Shown here one piece after another: positions 1 to 9,003 of a DNA stretch of 64,000 nt. The stretch is from Planomicrobium stackebrandtii (GTDB lineage Bacteria > Bacillota > Bacilli > Bacillales_A > Planococcaceae). The notes beneath the pieces were generated by a model. That model saw nothing but the letters and a program-made list of their open reading frames with translations, had not been told where the DNA came from and did no database searches. The DNA lies in contig NZ_JAUSWB010000002.1 in NCBI RefSeq assembly GCF_030814955.1, positions 372,001 to 436,000 of the forward strand. Reading direction: 5' to 3'. The position numbers and the translations under genes were made by a program. Every line of letters begins with the position of its first letter. Within the stretch, counting starts at the first letter, position 1.

Positions 1-375
1 AACCCGGTCTACTATTCGCAATATGCTCACGCGCGCATCTCGTCAATTTTGCGCCAGGCGGAAGAACAGGGCTTAACCGCTTCACAGGACCATTTAGCTT
101 TATTGACTTCTGAAAAGGAAATCGATGTATTGAAGAAAATCGGGGATTTCCCGCAGGTGATCGCAGATGCAGCCAAACAGCGTGCACCTCATCGCATCAC
201 AACATACATCCATGAACTGGCATCTCATTTCCATAGCTTTTACAACGCCAATAAAGTATTGGACGCGTCCAATGTTGAACTGACAAGTGCGCGCCTGGCA
301 TTGATCACAGCTGTGAAAACGACGTTGGCCAACTCATTGAAAACAGTAGGCGTCGCAGCTCCAGAAAAAATGTAA
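1..375 (+). CDS. argS: Arginyl-tRNA synthetase, C-terminal fragment
   Basis: This is the last 124 codons of a gene that begins before the window, so no start is visible. The reading frame is open from base 1 and ends with TAA. The product begins [15 protein letters not shown], the conserved entry to the DALR anticodon-binding domain of class I arginyl-tRNA synthetases, followed by the helical [16 protein letters not shown] segment and the terminal EKM typical of Bacillales ArgS. The enzyme charges tRNA-Arg in the cytoplasm. The catalytic HIGH/KMSKS half lies upstream and cannot be assessed. Confidence 0.9.
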   Translation, partial: NPVYYSQYAHARISSILRQAEEQGLTASQDHLALLTSEKEIDVLKKIGDFPQVIADAAKQRAPHRITTYIHELASHFHSFYNANKVLDASNVELTSARLALITAVKTTLANSLKTVGVAAPEKM

Positions 376-436
376 GAGACAGACAATCATTTATGTGTAT
401 AATGAAGACAACAAATAGAATATGATAACGATTCAT

Positions 437-600
437 AAAGGTGCTTATGTCTAAGAACATGAGTTAAAAGGGAAGCCGGTTCAATTCCGGCGCGGTCCCG
501 CCACTGTATGTGAGAGGAATCTGCAAAATGCCACTGAAGCAATGCTTTGGGAAGGTGCAGAAACCGACGACCACAAGCCAGGAGACCTGCCTTTATGACA
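437..600 (+). promoter_or_regulatory. Cobalamin (AdoCbl) riboswitch
   Basis: The core of a B12 riboswitch is directly readable: GGGAAGCCGG...CCGGCGCGGTCCCGCCACTGT (about 473-510) and the B12-box motif AGCCAGGAGACCTGCC at 576-591. A TATAAT candidate -10 box lies upstream at 398-403. The element precedes btuF and the whole B12 operon. In known examples adenosylcobalamin binding lowers expression, here most likely through the hairpin that follows at 662-690. The short open frames that cross this stretch have no ribosome site and are not counted as genes. Confidence 0.95.
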
Positions 601-661
601 ACACACCCAAACGCCTGCGAGGAAAGGCTGGATGCACATGCTTTTTTATGTCGTCCTTTCC

Positions 662-690
662 ATCCCCCGCAGTTTGCTGCGGGGGATTTT
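662..690 (+). terminator. Riboswitch expression-platform terminator
   Basis: A GC-rich 11-bp stem (ATCCCCCGCAG / CTGCGGGGGAT) with a 4-nt loop is followed by a short T-run. It lies between the riboswitch core and btuF. It is the likely B12-dependent transcription terminator; the T-run is short, so regulation could also act in other ways. Confidence 0.75.
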
Positions 691-796
691 ATGTTGAATG
701 AAGTGATTTTTAGATCGTTCGCCTGGTATGCGATTTAAAGAAGTACCATACCTTACTGCCAACTTAAACGATACAACCATCAAGGGGGATTTATTC

Positions 797-1774
797 ATGA
801 AGAAGATTTGGAAGTTTGGAGCAACCGCGGGATTGGCCGCGGTTTTAATGGCAGGATGCGGAGAAACGGCAGCGCCTGAAGAAGAACAGGACGTTGAAAC
901 ACCAGCAGAGCCGCCAACAGAAGTGGCAGAAGTTGAATATCCGGTGACCTTAACAGATGCGGTCGGGGATGAAGTAGTGATTGAAGAAGAACCGGAAGCA
1001 ATCGTCTCCATGGTGCCGTCAAACACAGAAATTGCCTACGAATTAGGACTTGGCGACAAAATGGTCGGCGTTTCGGATTTTGATAATTATCCTGAAGAAG
1101 CTGCAGAAGTCGAGAAAATCGGCGGCCAGGAATTCAATGTGGAAAAAATCATCAGCCTTCAGCCGGACCTCGTGCTTGCACATGAATCTGGACTCGGTGT
1201 TGGGGACGCAGGGCTGCAGCAATTGCGTGATGCTGGCGTCGAAGTATTTGTCGTCAATAATGCAGTCAGCTTTGAAGAAGTTTATGATTCCATCACGGTA
1301 ATCGCGCAAGCGACAGGCACGATGGAAGAGGCGGAAAGCCTCGTTTCAGAAATGGAAGTTCAAGTGTCAGAAATCGAGGAATTGGCAAGTACAATTGAAG
1401 AGCCGAAAACCGTCTTTTTGGAAGTCGGCAGCCAGCCAGATATCTTTACGACAGGAAGCGGTACATTCATGGACGAAATGCTGACGCTCATCAATGCTGA
1501 AAATGTTGCCGGCGATTTGGAAGGCTGGGTCAGTATGGACCCGGAAGCCATTGTTGCAGCTAATCCGGACGTCATTATTACGACAGAAGGCGGCTATGTT
1601 GAAGGCGCAGTTGATTTGATCAAATCAAGAAGCGGCTTTGCGGAAGTGACTGCTGTCCAAGAAGACGCCGTTTACAACCTGGATTCGGATATGCTCACCC
1701 GTTCAGGCCCACGTTTATCGGAAGGGCTGATGGAAATGGCGCAGGCTGTTTATCCTGAGGTTTTCAATGAGTAA
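797..1774 (+). CDS. btuF: Cobalamin/cobamide ABC transporter substrate-binding lipoprotein BtuF
   Basis: This is a 325-residue extracellular binding protein of the BtuF/FepB (helical-backbone) type that captures corrinoids for the BtuCD transporter. The start at 797 has AAGGGGGA upstream and gives a lipoprotein signal (MKKIWKFG...LMAGC) with the lipobox Cys at residue 21. A longer open frame from 728 would bury the signal peptide and is rejected. An acidic, proline-rich linker (about residues 25-45) is followed by two lobes; the IVSMVPSNTEIAYELG stretch is typical of the N-lobe. It overlaps btuC by 8 nt and is the first gene behind the B12 riboswitch. Other metallophore ligands are possible, but the context points to B12. 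Confidence 0.9.
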   Translation: MKKIWKFGATAGLAAVLMAGCGETAAPEEEQDVETPAEPPTEVAEVEYPVTLTDAVGDEVVIEEEPEAIVSMVPSNTEIAYELGLGDKMVGVSDFDNYPEEAAEVEKIGGQEFNVEKIISLQPDLVLAHESGLGVGDAGLQQLRDAGVEVFVVNNAVSFEEVYDSITVIAQATGTMEEAESLVSEMEVQVSEIEELASTIEEPKTVFLEVGSQPDIFTTGSGTFMDEMLTLINAENVAGDLEGWVSMDPEAIVAANPDVIITTEGGYVEGAVDLIKSRSGFAEVTAVQEDAVYNLDSDMLTRSGPRLSEGLMEMAQAVYPEVFNE

Positions 1775-2759
1775 AAATGTTTTAGCATACAGCGTCTCTC
1801 TGCTGATTTTGGCAGGAGCTGTTTTGCTTGGGGTGACGGTCGGAACGGTATCGATATCACCGGTCGTGCTGTGGAATCCTTCATCGGATGAGGCAGCTGC
1901 CAATATTTTATGGAATATCCGCATGCCCCGTGTCATCTTAGCCGGACTTGTCGGTGCAGCATTGGCAATTGCCGGTGCTGCGTTCCAAGGGCTTCTGAAA
2001 AATCCATTGGCCGATCCTTACACCCTGGGAGTGTCTTCCGGTGCCTCCGTCGGCGCTGTGATGACGCTCTTTTTTGGCATTACCATTCCATTTTTGGGAC
2101 CATTCACGCTGCCGGTCATGAGCATGATCGGAGCGCTGCTGACGATGCTCGCTGTCATGAGCTTTGCCAAGCTGGTGGATCGCTCCATGAAAATGGAAAC
2201 CGTCATATTGACTGGGATTATCTTCAGTTCGTTTCTCGGCTCCATTATTTCTCTGATGATTGCGTTAACCGGGGAAGAGCTGCGCCAAATCATCGGCTGG
2301 CTTTTGGGGAGTGTGTCGATGCGTGGGTGGCCATATGTGCGGATGGCGCTGCCATTCGTATTGATCGGTTCGTTCGTGTTGTGGCTGAAGCGACGTGAGT
2401 TGAACGCCATGTTGTTCGGTGAAGAACGTGCACAGCATTTGGGTGTGGATGTCAGAAAGAGCAAAATGGCCATATTGATTGGCGGATCCGTTTTGACGGG
2501 AGCAGCTGTTTCGGTTTCCGGCACCATCGGCTTTGTCGGTTTGGTTGTTCCGCATATGACCCGCCTGCTTTGGGGTTCGGACCATCGGCATGTTTTGCCG
2601 CTGTCATTTATTAATGGAGCGGCTTTGTTGATCATTTGTGACTTGGTGTCGCGAACCATCATTTCACCAACTGAATTGCCGATCGGAGTCATTACTGCAT
2701 TTATCGGGGCGCCGGTATTTGCCTTCATCTTTTTCCGACAACGCAAAGGAGGGGCTTGA
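1767..2759 (+). CDS. btuC: Cobalamin ABC transporter permease BtuC (FecCD family)
   Basis: This 330-residue, highly hydrophobic protein has about ten predicted membrane segments. Family landmarks include WNIRMPRVILAGLVGAALA near residue 50, GAAFQGLLKNPLADPYTLGVSSGAS, and the C-terminal GTIGFVGLVVPHMTRLLWGSDHR that contacts the ATPase. It forms the membrane channel with the ABC subunit encoded next. The start overlaps the btuF stop and the end abuts the btuD-cbiZ start, so the three are translationally coupled. Confidence 0.92.
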   Translation: MSKNVLAYSVSLLILAGAVLLGVTVGTVSISPVVLWNPSSDEAAANILWNIRMPRVILAGLVGAALAIAGAAFQGLLKNPLADPYTLGVSSGASVGAVMTLFFGITIPFLGPFTLPVMSMIGALLTMLAVMSFAKLVDRSMKMETVILTGIIFSSFLGSIISLMIALTGEELRQIIGWLLGSVSMRGWPYVRMALPFVLIGSFVLWLKRRELNAMLFGEERAQHLGVDVRKSKMAILIGGSVLTGAAVSVSGTIGFVGLVVPHMTRLLWGSDHRHVLPLSFINGAALLIICDLVSRTIISPTELPIGVITAFIGAPVFAFIFFRQRKGGA

Positions 2760-2761
2760 CC

Positions 2762-4228
2762 ATGCTTGAAATAACTGGATTAACAGGCGGCTATGGCGAT
2801 AAAAACATTGTGAAAGACGTATCCTTTACTGTCAATAAAGGCTCTATTCTTGGTATTTTGGGACCGAACGGCAGCGGCAAATCAACCTTGATGAAACTGA
2901 TTAGCGGGGTGCTGCCAGCAGCAAGTGGAGAAGTTCAGATCGACGGCAAATCGATCGCAGATTTTCCTGCAAAAGAATTGGCGAGAAAAATGGCGGTATT
3001 GCCCCAATTGCATGCCCATGCTTTTGCTCATACGGTCCGGGAAACGGTGTCGCTTGGCAGGTATCCACATCAAGGCGGCTGGTTTTCTTCCTGGTCAGAA
3101 GAAGATGAGCAGGCTGTTGTGGAAGCGATGTGCCTAATGGACATCAGCCATTACGAGAAGACTCAAATTGATCGGATGTCGGGCGGCGAACAGCAGCGCG
3201 TCTTTGTGGCGCAGGCGTTGGCACAGGATGCAGGCATTCTGCTATTGGATGAACCGACCAACCATTTGGATATCAACCACCAGAAAGAATTGCTCGACAC
3301 CATCAAAAAGCAGGCCATTGAAAAAGACTTGACGATTGTTTCTATTTTTCACGACATCAACCTGGCGTCTATGTATTGTGACCAGTTGCTGCTGCTGGAT
3401 GCGGGGAGCGTCGTCCGCATTGGTGAACCGCACGAAGTGGTGCGGGAACGCGATATCGAGATGGTATACAACACCCGTGTCAGCAATCATCCGCACCCGG
3501 AATTGCCGAAGCCGCAGATCACATTATTGCCGGGAGTGGAACGTGAATCCGCAAGCGTCCGCATTCGTGCCGAAGAATTTGATATTAATGATGGGATGGT
3601 GCTTTATCAAAGTCCCATTCCGTTAAAAACTGTATCGTCGGCAGTCGTCAATGCGGGTTCGGGCTGGTTCCGCAATTTCATGAACCGGCATGTGGATGCT
3701 TTTTACAACATCAACGACAGCGTTAAAGAAATGTCCGAGTTTATTGAACAAAGTGGTCTGAAGACAACGGATACGGTAGGAATGATGACCGCAGTCCAAA
3801 CCCAGGACGCCATCGTCAAAGAATATGAGGGTCCTTTCGGGTCCGTGGTAATTGCTGTAACCGCAGGCGCCGGAAATGGTGTGGATGTTTCGAAAGCAGT
3901 TGAGCGTACGCTTCGCGTCGGCACCATCAATACATGGATCCTAGTCAATGGTATTTTGTCAGATGAAGCCTTTATTCAGGCAATGATTACCGCGACCGAA
4001 GCCAAAACGAAAGCACTTCAGCAGGAGCAAATCAAAGATCCGCTGACGGGAACGATTGCGACCGGAACATCTACCGACAGTTGCCTAGTAGCAGCAACGC
4101 AGCAAGGCGAACACCTGCCTTACGCGGGTCCAATTACTGAGCTTGGGAAATTGATCGGTGTCGGTGTTTTCGAATGTACCATTGAAGCGCTCAAACTCTA
4201 TCAAATGGCGAAAGCAAAAAGCGTATGA
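2762..4228 (+). CDS. btuD-cbiZ: BtuD-CbiZ fusion: B12 transporter ATPase plus adenosylcobinamide amidohydrolase
   Basis: This 488-residue protein has two domains. Residues 1 to about 255 are an ABC ATPase: Walker A GPNGSGKST at 34-42, signature MSGGEQQRV, Walker B ILLLDEPTNHLD, switch His in FHDINLA. Residues from about 265 to the end match CbiZ: GMVLYQSPIPLKTVSSAVVN, GMMTAVQTQDA, TAGAGNGVDVSKAVERT, TGTSTDSCLVA. CbiZ removes the lower-ligand side chain from pseudocobamides to give adenosylcobyric acid, which CbiB can rebuild, so import and remodelling are linked in one chain. ATG 2762 is preferred over TTG 2756 because AAGGAGG lies 8-9 nt upstream of it. Confidence 0.92.
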   Translation: MLEITGLTGGYGDKNIVKDVSFTVNKGSILGILGPNGSGKSTLMKLISGVLPAASGEVQIDGKSIADFPAKELARKMAVLPQLHAHAFAHTVRETVSLGRYPHQGGWFSSWSEEDEQAVVEAMCLMDISHYEKTQIDRMSGGEQQRVFVAQALAQDAGILLLDEPTNHLDINHQKELLDTIKKQAIEKDLTIVSIFHDINLASMYCDQLLLLDAGSVVRIGEPHEVVRERDIEMVYNTRVSNHPHPELPKPQITLLPGVERESASVRIRAEEFDINDGMVLYQSPIPLKTVSSAVVNAGSGWFRNFMNRHVDAFYNINDSVKEMSEFIEQSGLKTTDTVGMMTAVQTQDAIVKEYEGPFGSVVIAVTAGAGNGVDVSKAVERTLRVGTINTWILVNGILSDEAFIQAMITATEAKTKALQQEQIKDPLTGTIATGTSTDSCLVAATQQGEHLPYAGPITELGKLIGVGVFECTIEALKLYQMAKAKSV

Positions 4229-5178
4229 TTTCGCATCTTATGGCAATTGCTCTAGGTTTAGTCATTGATCGAATTGTTGGAGATCCGCCAAATTGGCCGC
4301 ATCCGGTTCGCTGGATTGGCAGCGCAATCCGCAGGCTGACCGAACGATGGAATCATAGGCCGAATGCTTTTCGCAATGGTTTTCTATTGCTTGGTACGAT
4401 TGCACTTGGTGTGTTTTTGATAGTATACTCGATTGTTTCGCTTGCCTATTCAGTGAATATCTTCTTAGGAATTGCCGTTGAAGCCTTGCTGATTGCCTCA
4501 GGGCTTGCACAGAAGAGCCTGAAAGATGCAGCGTTGGATGTTTACAATCCGCTTGTGGATAAAAACATGGCACTGGCACGTGAAAAGTTGTCTTGGATTG
4601 TTGGCAGGGATACTGAGAGGTTGGATGAAAGCGAAGTCACTCGGGGCGTCGTGGAGACAGTTTCGGAAAACACCAGCGATGGCGTGACTGCGCCGCTGTT
4701 CTGGGCTTTTTTGCTGGGCGCACCAGGATTATGGCTGTATAAATCCATCAACACGCTTGATTCAATGGTCGGCTACAAGAACGATGAATTTGAACAATTC
4801 GGCTATGCATCAGCAAAAGCGGATGATGTCCTGAATTTCATTCCGAGCCGCCTGACGGGCTTTTTGATTTTGGTGATGACCCAAAACAGCCGGTCACTCA
4901 CCTTGCGTCAGCGTTTGGCGGAGTGGCTGCGGGATGCACCAAAGCATCCGAGCCCAAACAGCGGCTGGTTGGAAGCAGCAACAGCCGTGCAATTGGGAAT
5001 CGAGCTTGGCGGATGGAACAGCTACCGTGGAGTCGAGTCGCACCGCGCGCAGATGGGAACGCCGGTTTATCCGCTGGAAGCCCGGCATATTACGGAAACC
5101 ATCACCCATATGCAGACGGTCACAACCGGCTTTTTTATTTTATTCGCGATAGGAGGAATTTTGTTTGGAATTGCCTAA
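4225..5178 (+). CDS. cbiB: Adenosylcobinamide-phosphate synthase CbiB
   Basis: This 317-residue integral membrane enzyme condenses adenosylcobyric acid with aminopropanol (phosphate) to make adenosylcobinamide (phosphate). Family marks are DRIVGDPPNWPHPVRWIG at the N-terminus, SENTSDGVTAPLFWA, KSINTLDSMVGYKN and a hydrophobic tail. Its ATGA start overlaps the stop of the btuD-cbiZ fusion, which makes its substrate, and it overlaps cobD, which makes the aminopropanol phosphate, so three consecutive steps are coupled. Confidence 0.93.
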   Translation: MISHLMAIALGLVIDRIVGDPPNWPHPVRWIGSAIRRLTERWNHRPNAFRNGFLLLGTIALGVFLIVYSIVSLAYSVNIFLGIAVEALLIASGLAQKSLKDAALDVYNPLVDKNMALAREKLSWIVGRDTERLDESEVTRGVVETVSENTSDGVTAPLFWAFLLGAPGLWLYKSINTLDSMVGYKNDEFEQFGYASAKADDVLNFIPSRLTGFLILVMTQNSRSLTLRQRLAEWLRDAPKHPSPNSGWLEAATAVQLGIELGGWNSYRGVESHRAQMGTPVYPLEARHITETITHMQTVTTGFFILFAIGGILFGIA

Positions 5179-6244
5179 TCATGGAGCCAATCCACTGCGC
5201 CTATACGAACAGGCCGGTATCAACCCTCCTGAACAAATTTTGGATTTTAGCGAAAATGTCCATCCTTTCGGAGCTCCTGGTTTTCTTGCGGAGCGGTGGC
5301 CGCAGCTGCTGGAATTAGTTGCTTCCTATCCAGATCCGGACGGTGAGCCTTTTCGCACTGCAGCTGCCGAGTTTCACCGGGTTGGAGCCAACCAAGTCGC
5401 TGCCGCTAATGGTGCCGCTGAAGTATTTACTTGGCTGGCCAGAAGATACCGCAATAAACGGGTCGTGCTGGTGGAACCGGCGTTTTCAGAATACCGCCAA
5501 ACCTTGGAAGCGGAACATGTCGAAATCCAAGCGATTCAGCTGCAGCCTGAAAACTGTTGGCAGTTGTCGGTTCAAGATGTTCGGATGGCTGTTCCAGGAT
5601 GTGCTGCGCTGTATATTTGCAACCCTCATAATCCTACCGGTGTTTTGCTGGATTTAGATAAACTGCGAGAAATGGCGCAGATTTGCCTGGAGCACGAGTG
5701 CGAACTCGTCATCGACGAAGCGTTTATCGATTTTGTTGGGGAATCGGCATCCTTTATGCCGTTTTTGGAAGAGTTTCCGAACGTGATCATTGTCCGTTCG
5801 ATGACTAAAATGTACGCCATTCCTGGACTGCGCCTTGGCTATGTGATCAGCGAAAGCCAAACGGTTGAACAACTGAAACACGGAGGAGCGCATTGGAACG
5901 TCAATGCCTTATCGGCTGCAATCGGTGCGGATCTTTTAAAGGAGTCGGAATACCGCAGCAAAATCATTAAAGCCGCCTCGGAAGAACGGCTGAAAATGGA
6001 GCGGTTTTTTTCAGAAAACAATTGCCGTGCAAGCAATTCTGCCGTTAATTTCCTAACGTTTCAACTGCCGGATCCGGACCAATCCGCTGAATTCTTCACA
6101 GATCTGCTGAAGGCAGGAATCGTCCTGCGGCATACCGAATCATTTCAGGGAATGGACGGAAAGTGGTTCCGAATTGGCATGAAATCAAGGGGAAACATGG
6201 CAAAACTTCGGGAGGCGATTGCGAAATGGCTCGAGGCGAACTAA
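5165..6244 (+). CDS. cobD: L-threonine-O-3-phosphate decarboxylase CobD
   Basis: This 359-residue fold-type I PLP enzyme resembles histidinol-phosphate aminotransferase. DFSENVHPFG at the N-terminus, YICNPHNPTGVLLD, DEAFIDF and the lysine motif SMTKMYAIPGLRLGY are present. It makes (R)-1-aminopropan-2-ol phosphate for CbiB. The start is TTG at 5165 with AGGAGG 8 nt upstream, and it overlaps cbiB by 14 nt. A plain HisC role is possible on sequence alone, but the position between cbiB and cobU favours CobD. Confidence 0.88.
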   Translation: MELPNHGANPLRLYEQAGINPPEQILDFSENVHPFGAPGFLAERWPQLLELVASYPDPDGEPFRTAAAEFHRVGANQVAAANGAAEVFTWLARRYRNKRVVLVEPAFSEYRQTLEAEHVEIQAIQLQPENCWQLSVQDVRMAVPGCAALYICNPHNPTGVLLDLDKLREMAQICLEHECELVIDEAFIDFVGESASFMPFLEEFPNVIIVRSMTKMYAIPGLRLGYVISESQTVEQLKHGGAHWNVNALSAAIGADLLKESEYRSKIIKAASEERLKMERFFSENNCRASNSAVNFLTFQLPDPDQSAEFFTDLLKAGIVLRHTESFQGMDGKWFRIGMKSRGNMAKLREAIAKWLEAN

Positions 6245-6774
6245 TTTTTATCAGCGGCGGCGTCCGCAGCGGCAAAAGTGCTTATGCCGAATCACTTGTG
6301 CGTACTGCCGGCAGTGGACGGAAAGTTTATTTGGCGAGTGGACAAGCACATGATGAAGAAATGAAAGAGCGGATCGAACGCCACCGGCAAGATCGGCAGG
6401 AAGATGGCTGGCATACAGTAGAGCAAGCTTATCGGATGGACAGAGTTTTAGAGAACCTCCAGCCAAATGATTTAGTGCTTTGGGATTGCGTGACAACCTG
6501 GCTCGCCAATGAACTTTACGAGGGTTGGGAAAAGGGCAGCATGTGCGCTGAAATACCAGGCTGCATGGAAATGAAATGGAGCAGCCTGCAAAAAACCATT
6601 CTTGAAATGCTGGATACGGTCGATGTATTGGCGGTCGTCTCGAACGAAGTGCTGGACGACTTCGTGCGCGACGAACTTTATCAGAGCTGGCTCGGGCGCA
6701 TCCATATTTGGCTCGTGCAGCAAGCTGGCCAGGCCATCGAGATGGAAAACGGTCTGGCATTCAGAAGGAAGTGA
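6226..6774 (+). CDS. cobU: Bifunctional adenosylcobinamide kinase / adenosylcobinamide-phosphate guanylyltransferase CobU
   Basis: This 182-residue enzyme activates adenosylcobinamide to its GDP derivative in the nucleotide-loop pathway. It has an intact P-loop GGVRSGKS at residues 11-18, the ERHRQDRQEDGWHTVE segment that carries the guanylylated His region, WDCVTTWLANEL, and the late VVSNEVLDD motif. ATG 6226 has GGAGG 10 nt upstream and overlaps the end of cobD by 19 nt; an upstream in-frame start at 6163 is rejected. The family usually ends with an RFRDELGRLNQ-like helix; here it reads VRDELYQSWLGRIHIWLVQQAG, so the C-terminus is slightly divergent. Confidence 0.9.
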   Translation: MARGELIFISGGVRSGKSAYAESLVRTAGSGRKVYLASGQAHDEEMKERIERHRQDRQEDGWHTVEQAYRMDRVLENLQPNDLVLWDCVTTWLANELYEGWEKGSMCAEIPGCMEMKWSSLQKTILEMLDTVDVLAVVSNEVLDDFVRDELYQSWLGRIHIWLVQQAGQAIEMENGLAFRRK

Positions 6775-6778
6775 AAAA

Positions 6779-8236
6779 ATGCGCGGAATAATGATTCAAG
6801 GAACTGCTTCAGATGTTGGAAAAAGCATGATTTGCACAGCTTTTTGCCGCATTTTTTCTGATCAGGGACTCCAAGTGGCGCCTTTTAAATCCCAGAACAT
6901 GTCGAACAATTCGTATGTAACCATATGGGGAGAAGAAATAGGCCGTTCGCAAGGTGTTCAGGCAGAAGCGGCGCGGACGGTGGCAACGGTAAACATGAAT
7001 CCAATCTTGCTGAAACCTGAAAGTGACATGAAGTCTCAGGTGGTGTTGTTCGGCAAAAAGCTGGAGACGATGGATGGCATGGATTACCGTGTACAGTTTT
7101 ACGAAAAAGGGCTGGCCGCAATTGATCAGGCGCTGGCAAATTTGGCTCAAGACTTTACTCATGTCGTCATCGAAGGGGCTGGCAGCCCTGCCGAAGTCAA
7201 TTTGAACGACCGGGAGCTGGTCAATATGGCGGTCGCAAGTCGTGCGGATGTGCCGGTCATTCTAGTCGCCGACATCGAACGGGGCGGCGTGTTCGCGTCG
7301 ATTGTGGGAACACTCGCTTTGATGCCGGAGCCCGAACGGGTGAAAGGTTTGATTATCAATAAATTCCGCGGTGATATCCGGCTTTTTGAAGATGGCATCC
7401 GTTTTCTGGAATCCTATACGGGCATTCCGGTGCTGGGCGTCATTCCCCATCTGCCCAGCCACGAAATCGAGCAGGAAGATTCACTTGGTGTTCAGGCGGT
7501 GCAGCGGGTATCCGGTGTTGAAAATGCGATTGAACTGGTTATTTGCCGGCATCCTTATATTTCAAACTTCACGGATGTCGAACCGTTCCTGAACGAGCGG
7601 GATGTCACCATACGCTGGGCAGAAACGGTCGAAGACATCGGACAACCGGATATTCTTTTGGTGCCAGGCACTAAAAGCACCATTGCGGATCTGCGTTACT
7701 GGAAGGAGCAGGGGCTAGAAATAAAACTTCTAGCATTGAAGGGAAGCACCTGGATCGTCGGTTTATGCGGAGGGTTTCAAATGTTTGCTGACACTTTATC
7801 CGATCCGGAAGGCTATGACGGCACTAAAGCCGAAAAAGAAGCTGGCTTTGGTTTGGTGCAAAACATGCACGTTCATTTTGAAAAACAGAAAGTTGTCCAA
7901 CGAACGAGTGGCATAGTTAAGTTTCCAAATACGGAGGTAAAGGTGGCAGGTTACGAAATCCATCACGGCGTCGTCACGGGAACCGCCTATCCACTCATTG
8001 AAAGCGAAGATTTTACAGAAGGCTATTTTCATGATCGGCTTTTGGGGACGCATCTGCACGGGTTTTTCCGTGATCCCCGTTGCCGCAACGCATTCCTAGC
8101 ACCAATCCGGAAACAAAAGAACTTGCCGGAATCATTGCCAGAAACCGTAACCGATCCTTTTGACCGCTGGGCCAAACATGTGAAAGAGCATCTGGACTGG
8201 CAAAAAGTCGAACAAATTATGGAGGCGGACCAATGA
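6779..8236 (+). CDS. cbiP: Cobyric acid synthase CbiP/CobQ
   Basis: This 485-residue glutamine-dependent amidase amidates adenosylcobyrinic acid diamide at four side chains. The N-terminal ATPase domain begins MRGIMIQGTASDVGKS and carries FKSQNMSNNSYVT. The C-terminal class I glutamine amidotransferase-like domain has nucleophile Cys in GLCGGFQM and a His in THLHGFFRD. ATG 6779 lies 5 nt past the cobU stop. No other de novo corrin-ring genes are in the window, so it may serve partly amidated corrinoids or ones made elsewhere in the genome. Confidence 0.92.
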   Translation: MRGIMIQGTASDVGKSMICTAFCRIFSDQGLQVAPFKSQNMSNNSYVTIWGEEIGRSQGVQAEAARTVATVNMNPILLKPESDMKSQVVLFGKKLETMDGMDYRVQFYEKGLAAIDQALANLAQDFTHVVIEGAGSPAEVNLNDRELVNMAVASRADVPVILVADIERGGVFASIVGTLALMPEPERVKGLIINKFRGDIRLFEDGIRFLESYTGIPVLGVIPHLPSHEIEQEDSLGVQAVQRVSGVENAIELVICRHPYISNFTDVEPFLNERDVTIRWAETVEDIGQPDILLVPGTKSTIADLRYWKEQGLEIKLLALKGSTWIVGLCGGFQMFADTLSDPEGYDGTKAEKEAGFGLVQNMHVHFEKQKVVQRTSGIVKFPNTEVKVAGYEIHHGVVTGTAYPLIESEDFTEGYFHDRLLGTHLHGFFRDPRCRNAFLAPIRKQKNLPESLPETVTDPFDRWAKHVKEHLDWQKVEQIMEADQ

Positions 8237-9003
8237 ACCGGCACCTGGGAACAGGATTTTTACTGGCGCTTCAATTTTTCTCGGTGATTCCGGTGAAAAA
8301 GCAATTGCCGATGGAAAAATCTCATATTACCGCAATGTATGCGATGTTGCCGATACTCGGTTTGCTTTTTGGCAGTGTGCTGGCAGCATCGGCATGGCTG
8401 TTGCGCGAAACGACCGACAGCAGTTCACTGCTGATTGGCTTTGCCGTTGTCGGTATCGGTGTGATGCTGAGTGGCGGCTTGCATCTAGACGGACTCGCAG
8501 ATACGGCGGATGCTTACTTTTCTTATCAGGACAGGGAAAAGCGTTTAGAAATCATGGGCGATCCGCGGATTGGTGCTTTTGGGACCATGGTTTTGCTGGT
8601 GGCGATTGTCGGTAAAATTATAATCATTGCTGAATCTATTGATACTATTTCATTGATTTTGGTATTAATGATTCCAATACTATCGAGAATCGGCTTATTG
8701 GCCCTGTTCAGTTCAACCTCTCCTGCAAAGCCAAGTGGACTGGCCGCATTTTTTCAGCAACGGTCAGACCAGCGGACGCTGCGGCTGACTGCAACGGTCT
8801 TTATGGGCATCCTTTTGGCTGGAGTGGTTTGGGCTGCCGGCATTTGGCTGGCATGCATGTTGCTGGTGCTGCTGCTCGTTTCGCTTTGGCTCTACCGCAC
8901 ATGGTGCCTTAAGAACTTTGGCGGAGTGACGGGCGATTTGTTTGGTGCTTATGTGGAAGGAGTGGAAATTTTACTATGGACGAGTCTTTTGTTCTTCGTT
9001 TAA
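8233..9003 (+). CDS. cobS: Adenosylcobinamide-GDP ribazoletransferase CobS
   Basis: This 256-residue membrane protein joins adenosylcobinamide-GDP to alpha-ribazole (phosphate), the last assembly step of the cobamide. Family marks are FLLALQFFSVIPV at the N-terminus, GGLHLDGLADTADAYFSYQDREKRLEIMGDPRIGAFG with the acidic metal ligands, and GGVTGDLFGAYVE near the end. Its ATG overlaps the cbiP stop by 4 nt, and its end overlaps the phosphatase gene. Confidence 0.93.
   Translation: MNRHLGTGFLLALQFFSVIPVKKQLPMEKSHITAMYAMLPILGLLFGSVLAASAWLLRETTDSSSLLIGFAVVGIGVMLSGGLHLDGLADTADAYFSYQDREKRLEIMGDPRIGAFGTMVLLVAIVGKIIIIAESIDTISLILVLMIPILSRIGLLALFSSTSPAKPSGLAAFFQQRSDQRTLRLTATVFMGILLAGVVWAAGIWLACMLLVLLLVSLWLYRTWCLKNFGGVTGDLFGAYVEGVEILLWTSLLFFV

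Noticed and set aside
510-738. Short open frames through the B12 riboswitch
   Set aside because: They run through conserved RNA structure and the terminator, without ribosome sites.
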